From: an uncultured Eubacteriales bacterium
GTDB taxonomy: Bacteria; Bacillota; Clostridia; Oscillospirales; Acutalibacteraceae
Direction of reading: 5' to 3'
DNA: 37,542 bases
Assembly: GCA_948823415.1 (NCBI GenBank)
Contig: CAQKRU010000008.1
Coordinates: forward strand, 1-37,542
Under the pieces are notes generated by a model. It saw only the letters and a program-made list of their open reading frames with translations. It made no database searches and was not told the DNA's origin. Shown here piece after piece: positions 7,482 through 15,981 of the stretch; the stretch's first letter is position 1, and each line of letters starts with the position of its first letter. A program made the translations under genes and the position numbers.

Positions 7482-8621
7482 ATGAAAAAGAACAAGATTT
7501 TAGGCTTAGTATTGGTTTTAATTTTTTCTATGACAGTTTTCGCAGGGTGCGGCTCGTCGAACAAAGACACAGCGCCACAGTATGGAGAATCGGCCGAAAT
7601 AAAGATGGCGGTTTTGGGGTCGGCAGAGCAGTTTGAAAAGAGACAGGACTTTTTTGTAGGAATGGACCTGGCGATTAAGGAGCTGAAGGAGTCGGGAGTG
7701 ATCGTGACCTACGAAAAAATCGATGACGGAAAAAGCCGCGACAATGGCGTAGCGTTGGCAAAAGATGTGGCCAAAGACGGCAAATATACCTTAGCTTTCA
7801 CGCTGCAGAACTCCGACACAGTGGAGAGCGTGGCAGATATCTTTGAGCAAGCCGCAAAGCCATTAATAATAGTAAACGAAGTGTTCGACAGCACGATGAA
7901 CAAGAACTATAGCTATGTGTTGGCGGGCGTCATTTCGGCAGAGGCAGCAGGCAAGGCTCTGGCTAAGTTGTGCGAGTCAAAGGGCATAAAGTGGGTGGCA
8001 ACGGCTCACTCTTCTAGCCAGTACGAGAACATGCTAGCACGAGGCTTTAACAACGCCGCCACAGACAGCAAATCGGTGTACTTGCTGGATTCAACAGCAG
8101 GCCCAAACAGGGTTAGCGAGTTTGCAACGGTGTGGGACAGATGGAACACTTTAGGTGTGCAGGCAGCACTGGTCTCTTTTGACGACCCAGAATGGGCATG
8201 CGAGCTGATTCAGATGATTAAGTCTCAAAACAAAAACATCCTGATTTTGGGAGACGCACAGTTTAACGACCTAGCTTTGATGAACGAGTATAAAGATTCA
8301 CTCGAAGGAATGATTGTAGCTGGATCTTATGGCGTGGCGCACGAAGAGAAGTTGCAAGCTTTCTATAATAAGTACGAAAAGAAGGTAATGGACGAAATAG
8401 GGCTCGACATAACGAGCGTTACAGCGCAGGCTTATGACTTTGTCCATATGATCGCTCAAAATGTAAAGAAATCTGGTGACGCACAAGAATTCATGAAGCA
8501 CATGAAGTCCACAGAGGGCTACCCAGGCGTAACAGATGTTAAGTTTAATGCAAAAGGTCAGCTAGAGGAAGATCCGAACTATTGGACGGTTAAAAATGGC
8601 CAGATGTACAGAATGGTCTAA
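7482..8621 (+). CDS. lipoprotein with type I periplasmic-binding (Leu/Ile/Val-type) fold
   Basis: 379 aa. Proteins of this fold bind small ligands outside the membrane and deliver them to ABC importers or receptors. The N-terminus is a lipoprotein signal: KK start, hydrophobic stretch, lipobox FAGC with C23. The mature part resembles branched-chain amino-acid-binding proteins: an opening IKMAVLG strand, DDGKSRDNGVALAKDVAKDG typical of the first lobe, and later IWD-like and AQAYDFVHMIAQ segments. ATG 7482 is chosen because GGAG lies six bases upstream and the signal peptide starts there; the in-frame ATG 7374 has no ribosome binding site. No import permease or ATPase accompanies it. Just 20 bases separate it from the HlyD gene, so it appears to be the first gene of the export operon. 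Its role there is unknown; sensing or chaperoning exported peptides is possible. Confidence 0.8.
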   Translation: MKKNKILGLVLVLIFSMTVFAGCGSSNKDTAPQYGESAEIKMAVLGSAEQFEKRQDFFVGMDLAIKELKESGVIVTYEKIDDGKSRDNGVALAKDVAKDGKYTLAFTLQNSDTVESVADIFEQAAKPLIIVNEVFDSTMNKNYSYVLAGVISAEAAGKALAKLCESKGIKWVATAHSSSQYENMLARGFNNAATDSKSVYLLDSTAGPNRVSEFATVWDRWNTLGVQAALVSFDDPEWACELIQMIKSQNKNILILGDAQFNDLALMNEYKDSLEGMIVAGSYGVAHEEKLQAFYNKYEKKVMDEIGLDITSVTAQAYDFVHMIAQNVKKSGDAQEFMKHMKSTEGYPGVTDVKFNAKGQLEEDPNYWTVKNGQMYRMV

Positions 8622-8641
8622 GTTAAGGAGGAGGAATAAAA

Positions 8642-9538
8642 ATGGCAGAAAATAAATTGTTTCGAAAAACCGCACTAGAAACAGTTTCGAACCCAGAACA
8701 ATTAGACCAGCACATCCGGGTTACCAAACCGTTTGCATGGGTCATATTGATAGCGATAATAAGCTTTGTTTTGGGAGTAGGAATCTGGGCATTTACTGGG
8801 AACATTTCTAGCGGAGTGGATATCACAGGAATAGTGTTTTCGCCGGACGGCGTATGGATCGAGAATTCGGTAGTAAACGGAAGAGTAGCAGACGTGCTGG
8901 TTGGAGAAAACGAGCGCGTAGATAAAGGTGACGTGCTGGCTGTTATCCCAGATGAAGAATTGCTAGCACAAATAAAAGCAGTAAGATCACAGGGTGGATC
9001 GGGCACAACGGTGGATGCTTTGAGGTATCAGTACATTATAAATTCGTTTGTAACGGCAAGCAGAGGCGGAGTCGTAAATAGTGTGCCGTCGGTTGGAGAT
9101 ACAATTGCAGAAGGCCAACAAGTTACGGTTAACTATTCGGAAGAGAACATGTCGGGCTCCAAAGAGGTAATAGCATATATTCCACAAGAAGTGGCAAATA
9201 ACTTGAGCATTGGTGGAGACGTGCAGATCTCGATTTCGGGCTACCCAAGAGAAGAATACGGCTATATATTGGGAAAAATAACAAGCATAGGCAACACAAT
9301 AGTAACAGAAGAGATAATAAAGAAAGATCTAGGAACAACTAAATATAACGAGTATTTAATAACCGCAAGCAACTGTGTAAGAGTTGTAATCAGGCTAAAT
9401 GTAGACTCATCTACACGCTGTGGCTTTGAATGCTCTAATCAAAAGGGCGCACAAAACCTTCCAGTAGAGATAGGTACACTCTGTAGCGTTAAGTTTATAT
9501 TGGCAACAATTCACCCAATTAGTATGTTTATAAACTAA
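8642..9538 (+). CDS. short HlyD-family adaptor of an NHLM-type peptide exporter
   Basis: 298 aa. Membrane-fusion/adaptor protein expected to work with the following ABC exporters. ATG 8642 follows AAGGAGGAGG. A cytosolic N-terminus of about 30 residues precedes one membrane segment (PFAWVILIAIISFVLGVGIW). A biotinyl/lipoyl-like half-barrel follows (NGRVADVLVGENERVDKGDVLAVIP), then after a brief linker the second half (ASRGGVVNSVPSVGDTIAEGQQV), and a beta-barrel region with SIGGDVQISISGYPREEYG. The long coiled coil usual in HlyD proteins is missing: the two half-barrels are only about 45 residues apart. The last 60 residues look less family-like. Followed after 27 bases by the C39 transporter. 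Confidence 0.85.
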   Translation: MAENKLFRKTALETVSNPEQLDQHIRVTKPFAWVILIAIISFVLGVGIWAFTGNISSGVDITGIVFSPDGVWIENSVVNGRVADVLVGENERVDKGDVLAVIPDEELLAQIKAVRSQGGSGTTVDALRYQYIINSFVTASRGGVVNSVPSVGDTIAEGQQVTVNYSEENMSGSKEVIAYIPQEVANNLSIGGDVQISISGYPREEYGYILGKITSIGNTIVTEEIIKKDLGTTKYNEYLITASNCVRVVIRLNVDSSTRCGFECSNQKGAQNLPVEIGTLCSVKFILATIHPISMFIN

Positions 9539-9565
9539 CAAAAAACGCCTAAAAAAGGAGAAAGG

Positions 9566-11737
9566 ATGGAAAATATGCCTAATAATAACGTAAAAAAAGT
9601 ACCTATAATTCTGCAAATGGAAGCGTTGGAATGTGGCGCAGCTTCGCTGGCTATGATATTTGCTTATTATAAGAAGTACATTCCGCTAGAGAAGCTAAGG
9701 CTTGAGTGTAGTGTCTCGCGAGATGGCTGCAACGCAAAGAACGTGTTGGCAGCCGCAAGGCATAACGGCCTAACCGCCAAAGGCTTTTCGTATAACGATA
9801 TAGAGAAGCTCAAAGAAAACGTGCAGTTTCCGGCCATAATTCACTGGAACTTCAACCATTTTGTGGTATTATGTGGCTTTAGCAAGAACGATGCAATTTT
9901 AGCGGACCCAGCCTCGGGGCGCAGAAGAGTGCCAATGGAGGAATTTGAAAAGTCGTTTACGGGCATAGTGCTCACGTTTGAAAAGTCCGATACATTTGTG
10001 GCAGACGGCCAAAAGAAGAGCGTAGTGGGATTTTTACTAAAACGTCTGAACGGAGCGGTAACGCCGCTTGTGTTCATCTTGATAACAGGATTTTTGCTGG
10101 CGATTGCAAGCTCGGTAACGTCGCTGTTTTCGCAGATATTTACAGATAAAATCCTGGTCTCGACCGACAAAAGCATGATGATGCCGCTATTGCAGGCAAT
10201 GGGAATAACCTTGGTGATCTCGTTTGTGCTGCAGACGTTCCAGTCGGTGTACCTCTTGAAGATAAGGGGAAAAATGAGCATCACGTCGGGCACAGAGTTC
10301 ATGTGGCACGTTTTGAGGATGCCAGTTGAGTTTTTCTCGCAGAGGTTTGCAGGAGACATAAGCTCGCGCCAGAGCAGCAACGACACAATCGCAGATACAA
10401 TATGCACAACCGTAGCACCAATAGTGCTAAACGTCATCATGATAGTCGTGTACTTTGCAATACTGATGTACTACGACGTGACCATGACGATGATCTGCCT
10501 GGTGGTGGCGCTGTTGAATATCTTCATTATAAAGATGGTTTCGGAGAAAAACGAAAACGACAACAAAGCAATGTCCAGAGACGCAGGAAAATTGCAAGGT
10601 TCCACAGTAGCCGGTGTAAGCATGATAGAAACGATCAAGTCGAGTGGTTGCGAGGCAGGTTACTTTCAAAAATGGATAGGATATCAAACCAAGTTTAGCA
10701 ACGCGGTGCAAAGAATAACCGAGCGAAACACCTGCATAGGTACCATTCCAACGCTACTGCAAGGGCTTGCAAACACGGCAATTTTGTTGCTGGGAGTATA
10801 TAACATCCTGATCGGAAGATTCACAATCGGTTCTTTGATGGCTTTCCAAGGCTTTATGAGCTCGTTTTTGAGCCCGGTTAACTCGCTGGTGGGCATAGGA
10901 CAAACCATCCAGTCGGTTAGCGGAGACATGGAGCGTGTCGAAGACGTCATGAACTACGAGCCAGACGTGTATATAGACCTGGCAAATGAGCCCGACAGCA
11001 AAACAGAATATAAAAAGCTGGACGGTTGCGTGGATATCCAAAATTTAACCTTTGCATATAGTCCGCTGGCCAACCCGCTAATAGAGGACTTTAGCCTGCA
11101 CGTAGAAAAAGGCCAAATGGTAGCTCTGGTGGGCGGCAGTGGTAGTGGTAAATCCACAATTGCAAAAATCATTGCCGGGCTGTATGAGCCAAGAGAGGGC
11201 AAGGTTTTGTTTGATGGAAAGGAACGAAAAGATATAGACAGAAACGTGTTTCGGGGTTCTTTGGCAATGGTAGACCAGGACGTCACGATGTTTCAGGACA
11301 CTATCAGAAATAATATCACGATGTGGGACGACAGCATAGATGATTCTGCGCTGATTCAGGCCGCACAAGACGCACAAATTCACGAAGATATAATGAGCCG
11401 GCCAAATGGTTACGAGCACGTGCTGGTTGAGAACGGAAAGGATTTCTCAGGCGGACAACGGCAGAGATTCGAGATAGCTCGTTCGTTCGTAATAGATCCA
11501 ACAATAATGATCCTGGATGAAGCAACATCGGCGCTGGATCCGACAACAGAAAAAAGAGTCATGGACGCGGTAAAACGCAGAGGCATCACATGCTTTGTGG
11601 TTGCGCATAGACTCTCAACCATACGGGACGCAGACGAAATAATCATGCTAGAGTACGGGCACGTGGTAGAGCGCGGAACGCATGAGGAGCTAATCAAGCT
11701 AAACGGAAAATACGCAGAGCTAGTAAGAACAGAATAA
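9566..11737 (+). CDS. C39 peptidase-containing ABC exporter (NHLM-type, PCAT)
   Basis: 723 aa. Peptidase-containing transporters cut precursor peptides after a double-glycine site and export the core. The N-terminal C39 domain appears intact: Q17, catalytic C23 in LECGAASLAM, H98 in HWNFNHFVVL, and D114 in ADPASG. Six membrane segments follow between about residues 160 and 430. The ATPase domain has Walker A GGSGSGKST (K529), signature FSGGQRQRF, Walker B IMILDEATSALD and H-loop VAHRLST. GGAG lies five bases before ATG 9566. With fifteen GG-type precursor genes directly downstream, this is the evident processing enzyme and pump. The family (NHLM, named for nitrile-hydratase-leader and Nif11-leader peptides) is known; the substrate range here is inferred from position. 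Confidence 0.95.
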   Translation: MENMPNNNVKKVPIILQMEALECGAASLAMIFAYYKKYIPLEKLRLECSVSRDGCNAKNVLAAARHNGLTAKGFSYNDIEKLKENVQFPAIIHWNFNHFVVLCGFSKNDAILADPASGRRRVPMEEFEKSFTGIVLTFEKSDTFVADGQKKSVVGFLLKRLNGAVTPLVFILITGFLLAIASSVTSLFSQIFTDKILVSTDKSMMMPLLQAMGITLVISFVLQTFQSVYLLKIRGKMSITSGTEFMWHVLRMPVEFFSQRFAGDISSRQSSNDTIADTICTTVAPIVLNVIMIVVYFAILMYYDVTMTMICLVVALLNIFIIKMVSEKNENDNKAMSRDAGKLQGSTVAGVSMIETIKSSGCEAGYFQKWIGYQTKFSNAVQRITERNTCIGTIPTLLQGLANTAILLLGVYNILIGRFTIGSLMAFQGFMSSFLSPVNSLVGIGQTIQSVSGDMERVEDVMNYEPDVYIDLANEPDSKTEYKKLDGCVDIQNLTFAYSPLANPLIEDFSLHVEKGQMVALVGGSGSGKSTIAKIIAGLYEPREGKVLFDGKERKDIDRNVFRGSLAMVDQDVTMFQDTIRNNITMWDDSIDDSALIQAAQDAQIHEDIMSRPNGYEHVLVENGKDFSGGQRQRFEIARSFVIDPTIMILDEATSALDPTTEKRVMDAVKRRGITCFVVAHRLSTIRDADEIIMLEYGHVVERGTHEELIKLNGKYAELVRTE

Positions 11738-11758
11738 ATCAGGAAGGAGGGAAAACAG

Positions 11759-13945
11759 ATGAACTTTTCGGAGAAGGTTAAAAAGCAAAAAAGAAGAGAG
11801 CAAGAGATCTTTAGACTCTCGTGCGAGTTAATAGAAGATACGGCGCTCGGTTCGGGCGACAAAAACCTAAAAAAGACAGTGACGCTAGATCAGCAGTCGG
11901 ACCAACTCATAAACGCGATAAATCAGGTAACGGACTATTATAGCATCGCGCATATAGAGCTACCGAAGAACGTGCTGGAAGACGAAGGGCTGCTAGACAC
12001 GGTGCTTGGCAGAACAGGCCTAACCAGAAGAAAGGTCGTGCTGAGCCGAAAATGGTGGACAAGAGGCGAAGGTCCGGTAGTGGCCTATACTCCAGACGGA
12101 GATATAATCTGCTTGGTGCCGCTGCGGTTTGGCGGATATTGCTACGTCGACCCAAAAACCGGAGAACCCGTAAAAATAAATAGAAGAACAGCCAAAAACA
12201 TCTCGGGCGAAGGCTATTGCTTCTATAAGCCGTTCCCAACGACGTCGATGAGCATCAAAGACTTCATCAAATATATCATGAAGACGTTCACAAAATTCGA
12301 CATAGCGTTTCTAATGGTCTTGGCGCTAGCCGCCGCGCTTTTGGGACTCGTTTCGCCGGCAATAAATCAGTTAATATTTAATACCATCATCCCATCCGGA
12401 ACCATCCAAGATATCTACCCGCTAATGGCACTTCTGGTGGGAGTAATGGTCTCCACAACGGCATTCAACCTGTTTCAAACATTGTGGATCCTGCGAATAG
12501 GCGACAAAATCCAGTTTGGAACGCAGGGCGCGCTGTGGATACGACTATTAAACTTGCCAATCAGCTTTTTTAAGAGGTTTAGTTCGGGCGACTTAGCCTC
12601 GCGAACATTCATATTAAACTCAATATGCCAAACATTAAGCGGCAGCCTGATTCCAACGGTGTTAACAGCAGTTTTCTCGTTTGTGTATTTGGGGCAAATC
12701 GCGTCACTTTCGGCAGCACTGTTTTTGCCCACGGTCATAATCATTGCGCTGATGCTGGCAACTTCGCTGATAAACGGCTGGCTTAATACCAAACTCAACA
12801 AAAAAGCATGCCAGTATTCGCCGCAACTTTCGGGACTAGTCTATCAGCTGTTTACGGGTGTCTCCAAGATAAAGCTGGCCGGGGCAGAGGTTAGAGCGTT
12901 CTCGAAGTGGGCAGACGTGTACTCCAAGCTTGCGCAAATAAAGTTTAACCCGAATTTATTCATAAAAATAGCAGACGCCGTGAGTGCAGCAGTCAACTTG
13001 GGCGGCACAATGCTAATTTACTTCATCGTGTACCAAAACAACTTGGCACCGGCAGATTATATCGCATTTAACGCAGCATTTGGAGCGTTCTCGGCTTCAA
13101 TAATGCAAATTTCAAGCATCGTGCTGCTGATTGCGAACCTGAAGCCATCCATAGAGATGCTGGCACCGATTTTAAAAGAAGTGCCGGAGTCTAACGAAAG
13201 CAAAGAGCGAATCGACCACGTAAGTGGAAAAATCGATATAAACAATCTGAAATTCCGCTATACTCCCGACGGACCGCTAATCATAAACGGCCTGAACCTG
13301 TCAATAAAACCCGGAGAATACCTTGGCATAGTGGGCTCTACAGGCTGCGGAAAGTCAACATTATTTAGATTATTACTAGGCTTTGAAGAACCAGAGTCGG
13401 GCGCGGTCTTTTACGACGACCAAAACCTAAGAAATCTGGATCTGCACAGCGTGAGAAGAAATATAGGAATAGTTTTGCAAAACGGATCCATGTTCTCCGA
13501 CAGCATTTTCTCAAACATAACAATAACGAATCCGTCGGCAACCATAGACGAAGCCTGGGCAGCGGCAGAAAAAGCAGGTTGCGCAGAAGACATAAAAGCG
13601 ATGCCAATGGGCATGCATACGATGGTTGCAGAAGATGGCGGAGGGCTTTCTGGAGGGCAAAAGCAGAGAATAATGATAGCCAGAGCATTGATATCATCGC
13701 CGAACTTGCTGATGTTTGACGAAGCAACCAGCGCACTGGACAACATAACGCAGGCCACAGTTGTAGAAACGCTCTCAAAAATGGACATTACAAGAATAGT
13801 CATTGCGCACAGATTGTCCACAATAAAGCAGTGCGACCGGATAATCTATCTGCACAAAGGCAAAGTAGTAGAAGAGGGAACCTACGACGAACTGATGCAA
13901 AAAGACGGATATTTTGCAGAATTGGCAAAACGTCAAATAGTGTAA
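11759..13945 (+). CDS. second NHLM-type ABC exporter, permease/ATPase without C39 domain
   Basis: 728 aa. ATG 11759 follows AAGGAGGG. The N-terminal 150 residues form a soluble domain (with RKWWTRGEGPVVAYTPDGD and GGYCYVDPKTGEPV) that resembles the degenerate peptidase-like region found in the second transporter of NHLM systems; no catalytic Cys/His pair is evident. A membrane domain of about six segments spans residues 175-440. The ATPase has Walker A GSTGCGKST, signature LSGGQKQRI, Walker B LLMFDEATSALD and H-loop IAHRLST, so it should hydrolyse ATP. It probably forms a heteromeric complex with the preceding C39 transporter or a second pump; the sequence cannot decide. The first precursor gene begins 12 bases after its stop. 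Confidence 0.93.
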   Translation: MNFSEKVKKQKRREQEIFRLSCELIEDTALGSGDKNLKKTVTLDQQSDQLINAINQVTDYYSIAHIELPKNVLEDEGLLDTVLGRTGLTRRKVVLSRKWWTRGEGPVVAYTPDGDIICLVPLRFGGYCYVDPKTGEPVKINRRTAKNISGEGYCFYKPFPTTSMSIKDFIKYIMKTFTKFDIAFLMVLALAAALLGLVSPAINQLIFNTIIPSGTIQDIYPLMALLVGVMVSTTAFNLFQTLWILRIGDKIQFGTQGALWIRLLNLPISFFKRFSSGDLASRTFILNSICQTLSGSLIPTVLTAVFSFVYLGQIASLSAALFLPTVIIIALMLATSLINGWLNTKLNKKACQYSPQLSGLVYQLFTGVSKIKLAGAEVRAFSKWADVYSKLAQIKFNPNLFIKIADAVSAAVNLGGTMLIYFIVYQNNLAPADYIAFNAAFGAFSASIMQISSIVLLIANLKPSIEMLAPILKEVPESNESKERIDHVSGKIDINNLKFRYTPDGPLIINGLNLSIKPGEYLGIVGSTGCGKSTLFRLLLGFEEPESGAVFYDDQNLRNLDLHSVRRNIGIVLQNGSMFSDSIFSNITITNPSATIDEAWAAAEKAGCAEDIKAMPMGMHTMVAEDGGGLSGGQKQRIMIARALISSPNLLMFDEATSALDNITQATVVETLSKMDITRIVIAHRLSTIKQCDRIIYLHKGKVVEEGTYDELMQKDGYFAELAKRQIV

Positions 13946-13957
13946 GGGGTGATATTT

Positions 13958-14245
13958 ATGAGTGAGAGTTTGAGAGAATTCTTTAAAAGACTCATGAAAG
14001 ATGAGGAGTTTAGAGAGGAGTTCGCATCGGCTAAAACGGCCTACGAAGGGTATACTATGGCTAAGCCGTATATAGAGGGCATAAGCTTTGAGGAGTTTAA
14101 AGAAGCGCTAACCACCATCCACAATAAGGTCAGCTACAGAAAAGAGCTGCTGAATCAAGATTTAGAGGCAATAAACGGGGGCAGCACGAATATTTTTACC
14201 GAAGTGCTGTTTATGCTGGCAAACCTAGAGGATGGACTATTTTAA
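13958..14245 (+). CDS. precursor peptide 1 (GG leader, 20-residue core)
   Basis: 95 aa. AAGGGGTG precedes ATG 13958. The helical acidic leader carries MAKPYIEGISFEEFKEAL and ends in LEAINGG (residues 69-75), a C39 cleavage site. The proposed core is 20 residues, begins STNIF, and is hydrophobic and cysteine-free. The leader differs from the typical Nif11 leaders of genes 3-5 but matches gene 2 in the AKPY-x-x-G-x-x-x-x-EF pattern, so genes 1 and 2 form their own subfamily. It follows the transporter gene directly. Whether the product is an antimicrobial, a signal or a maturation aid cannot be read from sequence. Confidence 0.82.
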   Translation: MSESLREFFKRLMKDEEFREEFASAKTAYEGYTMAKPYIEGISFEEFKEALTTIHNKVSYRKELLNQDLEAINGGSTNIFTEVLFMLANLEDGLF

Positions 14246-14315
14246 TAGATGTGCAAGAGGTCTTTTGGAAAAGGTGTTTTATGAAAGATAAAATCATAAA
14301 AAAGAGGCGTAAAGC

Positions 14316-14579
14316 ATGGAAAACTTTTTAAGAGTACTCACCGAAGACGCGCAAGTGAGAGAGGATTTTTTACGACAAACAACTCCCGAAGGTGCATATT
14401 TGGTGGCAAAGCCGTATTTAGATGGCATGCCGATGCACGAATTTGTAGAAAATTTGCTGGGGATAGCGCGCGTCATGGACGGAGTGGAGCCAGGCGAACT
14501 TTCGGAAGAAGCGCTGGATACAATCTCTGGAGGCGCATTTGGCAGAGCTATGGAGATCTTCAACAATTATTACGATTGA
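14316..14579 (+). CDS. precursor peptide 2 (GG leader, 14-residue core)
   Basis: 87 aa with an AGAGGCG site upstream of ATG 14316. The leader includes LVAKPYLDGMPMHEFVENL, paralogous to gene 1, and ends LDTISGG (residues 67-73). The core is the shortest in the island: 14 residues starting AFGRAM and ending NNYYD, with no cysteine. Being so short, it could be a signalling peptide rather than a pore former; that is inference. The 70 bases between genes 1 and 2 hold no other gene. Confidence 0.8.
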   Translation: MENFLRVLTEDAQVREDFLRQTTPEGAYLVAKPYLDGMPMHEFVENLLGIARVMDGVEPGELSEEALDTISGGAFGRAMEIFNNYYD

Positions 14580-14641
14580 GGATGAGCGAAAGTTTTAACT
14601 GAGCCGAATGGAGGCTAAAAAAGCCAAAAGGAGGGGTAGAA

Positions 14642-14959
14642 ATGAAGGGGCTAAAAGAGTTCATAGAGGACTTGGCGAAGGACAACAAGCTGAGAGAGAA
14701 GTTTAAGGACTTAGAAGACGTGAAGGAAATAGTTAGCCTTGCAAAAAAGGAAGGTTACGAATTCACCGAAGACGAGTACATGGACAATCAAATGGAGAAT
14801 GTCTCTGGTGAGTTTTCGTTAGACAATATAAAAGTTGGAGGACCGTATGTTGAACCTATCCCTATAAAAAGGCTACACGATGGTGACAAAGCTAATATCT
14901 CAATTGAGAACATGCCGGATCTGGAGGCCATACTAAAGTTATTAAAAGGTAACCAGTAA
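14642..14959 (+). CDS. precursor peptide 3 (Nif11-like leader, altered GE site)
   Basis: 105 aa; AGGAGGGG precedes ATG 14642. The leader MKGLKEFIEDLAKDNKLREK continues into VKEIVSLAKKEGYEFTEDEY, the usual Nif11 helix pattern, almost identical to genes 4 and 5. Where those read MENVSGG this one reads MENVSGE (residues 51-57), so the canonical double glycine is lost; a VGG occurs ten residues later (65-67). The C-terminal part ends EAILKLLKGNQ, paralogous to the end of gene 4. It may be cleaved at the later GG, cleaved poorly, or be decaying. Confidence 0.82.
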   Translation: MKGLKEFIEDLAKDNKLREKFKDLEDVKEIVSLAKKEGYEFTEDEYMDNQMENVSGEFSLDNIKVGGPYVEPIPIKRLHDGDKANISIENMPDLEAILKLLKGNQ

Positions 14960-14998
14960 AAAATATAAATTTACAAAGGTTAAAGGGGTTGAGCTGGC

Positions 14999-15349
14999 GT
15001 GAAAGGCTTGAAAGAGTTTATAGAGGACTTGGCGAAGGACAACAAGCTAAGAGAAAAGTTTAAAGATTTAAAGGACGTAAAAGAAATAGTTAGCCTTGCA
15101 GAAAAAGAAGGTTACAAATTCACCGAGGCTGAGTACATGGACAAGCAAATGGAGAATGTTTCTGGGGGAGCACTTCGGGTGGATATAAATACAGAAATTA
15201 CAGAAGAGATGCGAAGAAAAGCAAAGCAAGGTCTTTCTACAAAACCGTACAATGAGCCTGGGCTAATTGTTCCATCCAGGCTTAATATCCCAACTGAAAA
15301 CGTGACGGTTCCTGAAGCAATGCTAAAGTTTTTGAAAGGCAACGAGTAA
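14999..15349 (+). CDS. precursor peptide 4 (Nif11-like leader, 59-residue core)
   Basis: 116 aa. The start is GTG 14999, aligned with the ATG of genes 3 and 5, with AAGGGG about 11 bases upstream. The leader is close to identical to gene 3 but keeps MENVSGG (residues 51-57). The 59-residue core starts ALRVDIN, is charged and proline-containing, lacks cysteine, and ends EAMLKFLKGNE like gene 3. The region from the upstream spacer through the leader is duplicated in genes 3, 4 and 5, showing tandem duplication. Confidence 0.83.
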   Translation: MKGLKEFIEDLAKDNKLREKFKDLKDVKEIVSLAEKEGYKFTEAEYMDKQMENVSGGALRVDINTEITEEMRRKAKQGLSTKPYNEPGLIVPSRLNIPTENVTVPEAMLKFLKGNE

Positions 15350-15394
15350 AAAATATAAAATATAAGTTTAAAAGGTTAAAGGAGTTGAATTGCC

Positions 15395-15664
15395 ATGAAA
15401 GGCTTAAAAGAGTTTATAGAGGACTTGGCGAAAGACAACAACCTAAAAGAGAAGTTTAAGGACTTAAAAGACGTGAAGGAAATAGTTAAGCTTGCAAAAA
15501 AGGAAGGTTATGAATTTACCGAAGACGAGTACATGGACAAGCAGATGGAGGCCGTATCGGGCGGCATAAATGTTTACCCATGTGTACAAGGTCCACAGCG
15601 GCCCGGCTGGAAGCCAAATTTATTGGATCCGTCGAATCTCATTGGCCCAAGGGGCAAAAAATAA
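15395..15664 (+). CDS. precursor peptide 5 (Nif11-like leader, Pro-rich 32-residue core)
   Basis: 89 aa; AAAGGAG lies upstream of ATG 15395. The leader matches genes 3 and 4 and ends MEAVSGG (residues 51-57). The core is unrelated to theirs: 32 residues, rich in proline and basic residues, with one cysteine near its start (NVYPC) and GPRGKK at the end. Its GW-x-P pattern faintly echoes the GWNPGD of genes 6 and 7. The same leader joined to a different core is the clearest case of core replacement in the island. Confidence 0.83.
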   Translation: MKGLKEFIEDLAKDNNLKEKFKDLKDVKEIVKLAKKEGYEFTEDEYMDKQMEAVSGGINVYPCVQGPQRPGWKPNLLDPSNLIGPRGKK

Positions 15665-15720
15665 TTGGTTGATTTAGTGACTAAGGTTGCTGATTATACC
15701 ATGTAAAGGAGGTGAGAAAG

Positions 15721-15912
15721 ATGAAGGACTCAAAAAAATGCCAAAATAATAACGCTAACAGCATGAACGAAGCACAATTAGAAAGCGTTCAAGGTGGAAC
15801 AGGTGCCCCAGCAGGCTGGAATCCTGGTGATGGAGCAAGAAATTGGATGCCTGGCGATGGAGCAAGAGGAAAAGTTATCCAACCTAGAGGTGGAAAAATA
15901 CAGCCTAGATAA
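15721..15912 (+). CDS. precursor peptide 6 (short leader, PGDGAR / IQPR repeat core)
   Basis: 63 aa; AAAGGAGGTG precedes ATG 15721. The leader is only 26 residues, asparagine-rich, with SMNEAQLESVQGG, and has no Nif11 helix. It looks more like a classical short double-glycine bacteriocin leader. The 37-residue core is glycine/proline-rich, basic and cysteine-free, with PGDGAR twice and IQPR twice. Gene 7 is a paralogue with the same leader. I know no named peptide family with this repeat. An extra ATA-like extension upstream lacks a ribosome binding site and was not used. Confidence 0.75.
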   Translation: MKDSKKCQNNNANSMNEAQLESVQGGTGAPAGWNPGDGARNWMPGDGARGKVIQPRGGKIQPR

Positions 15913-15981
15913 AACCAGGAAATAAAAATGTTTTCATAACTTTGAGTTTGAAAATTATGATGAATAAAGGGGATGTGTAAA

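Noticed and set aside
9841..10440. 199-codon open frame antisense to the C39 transporter
   Set aside because: Composition mirrors the transporter codons; no recognisable protein features.
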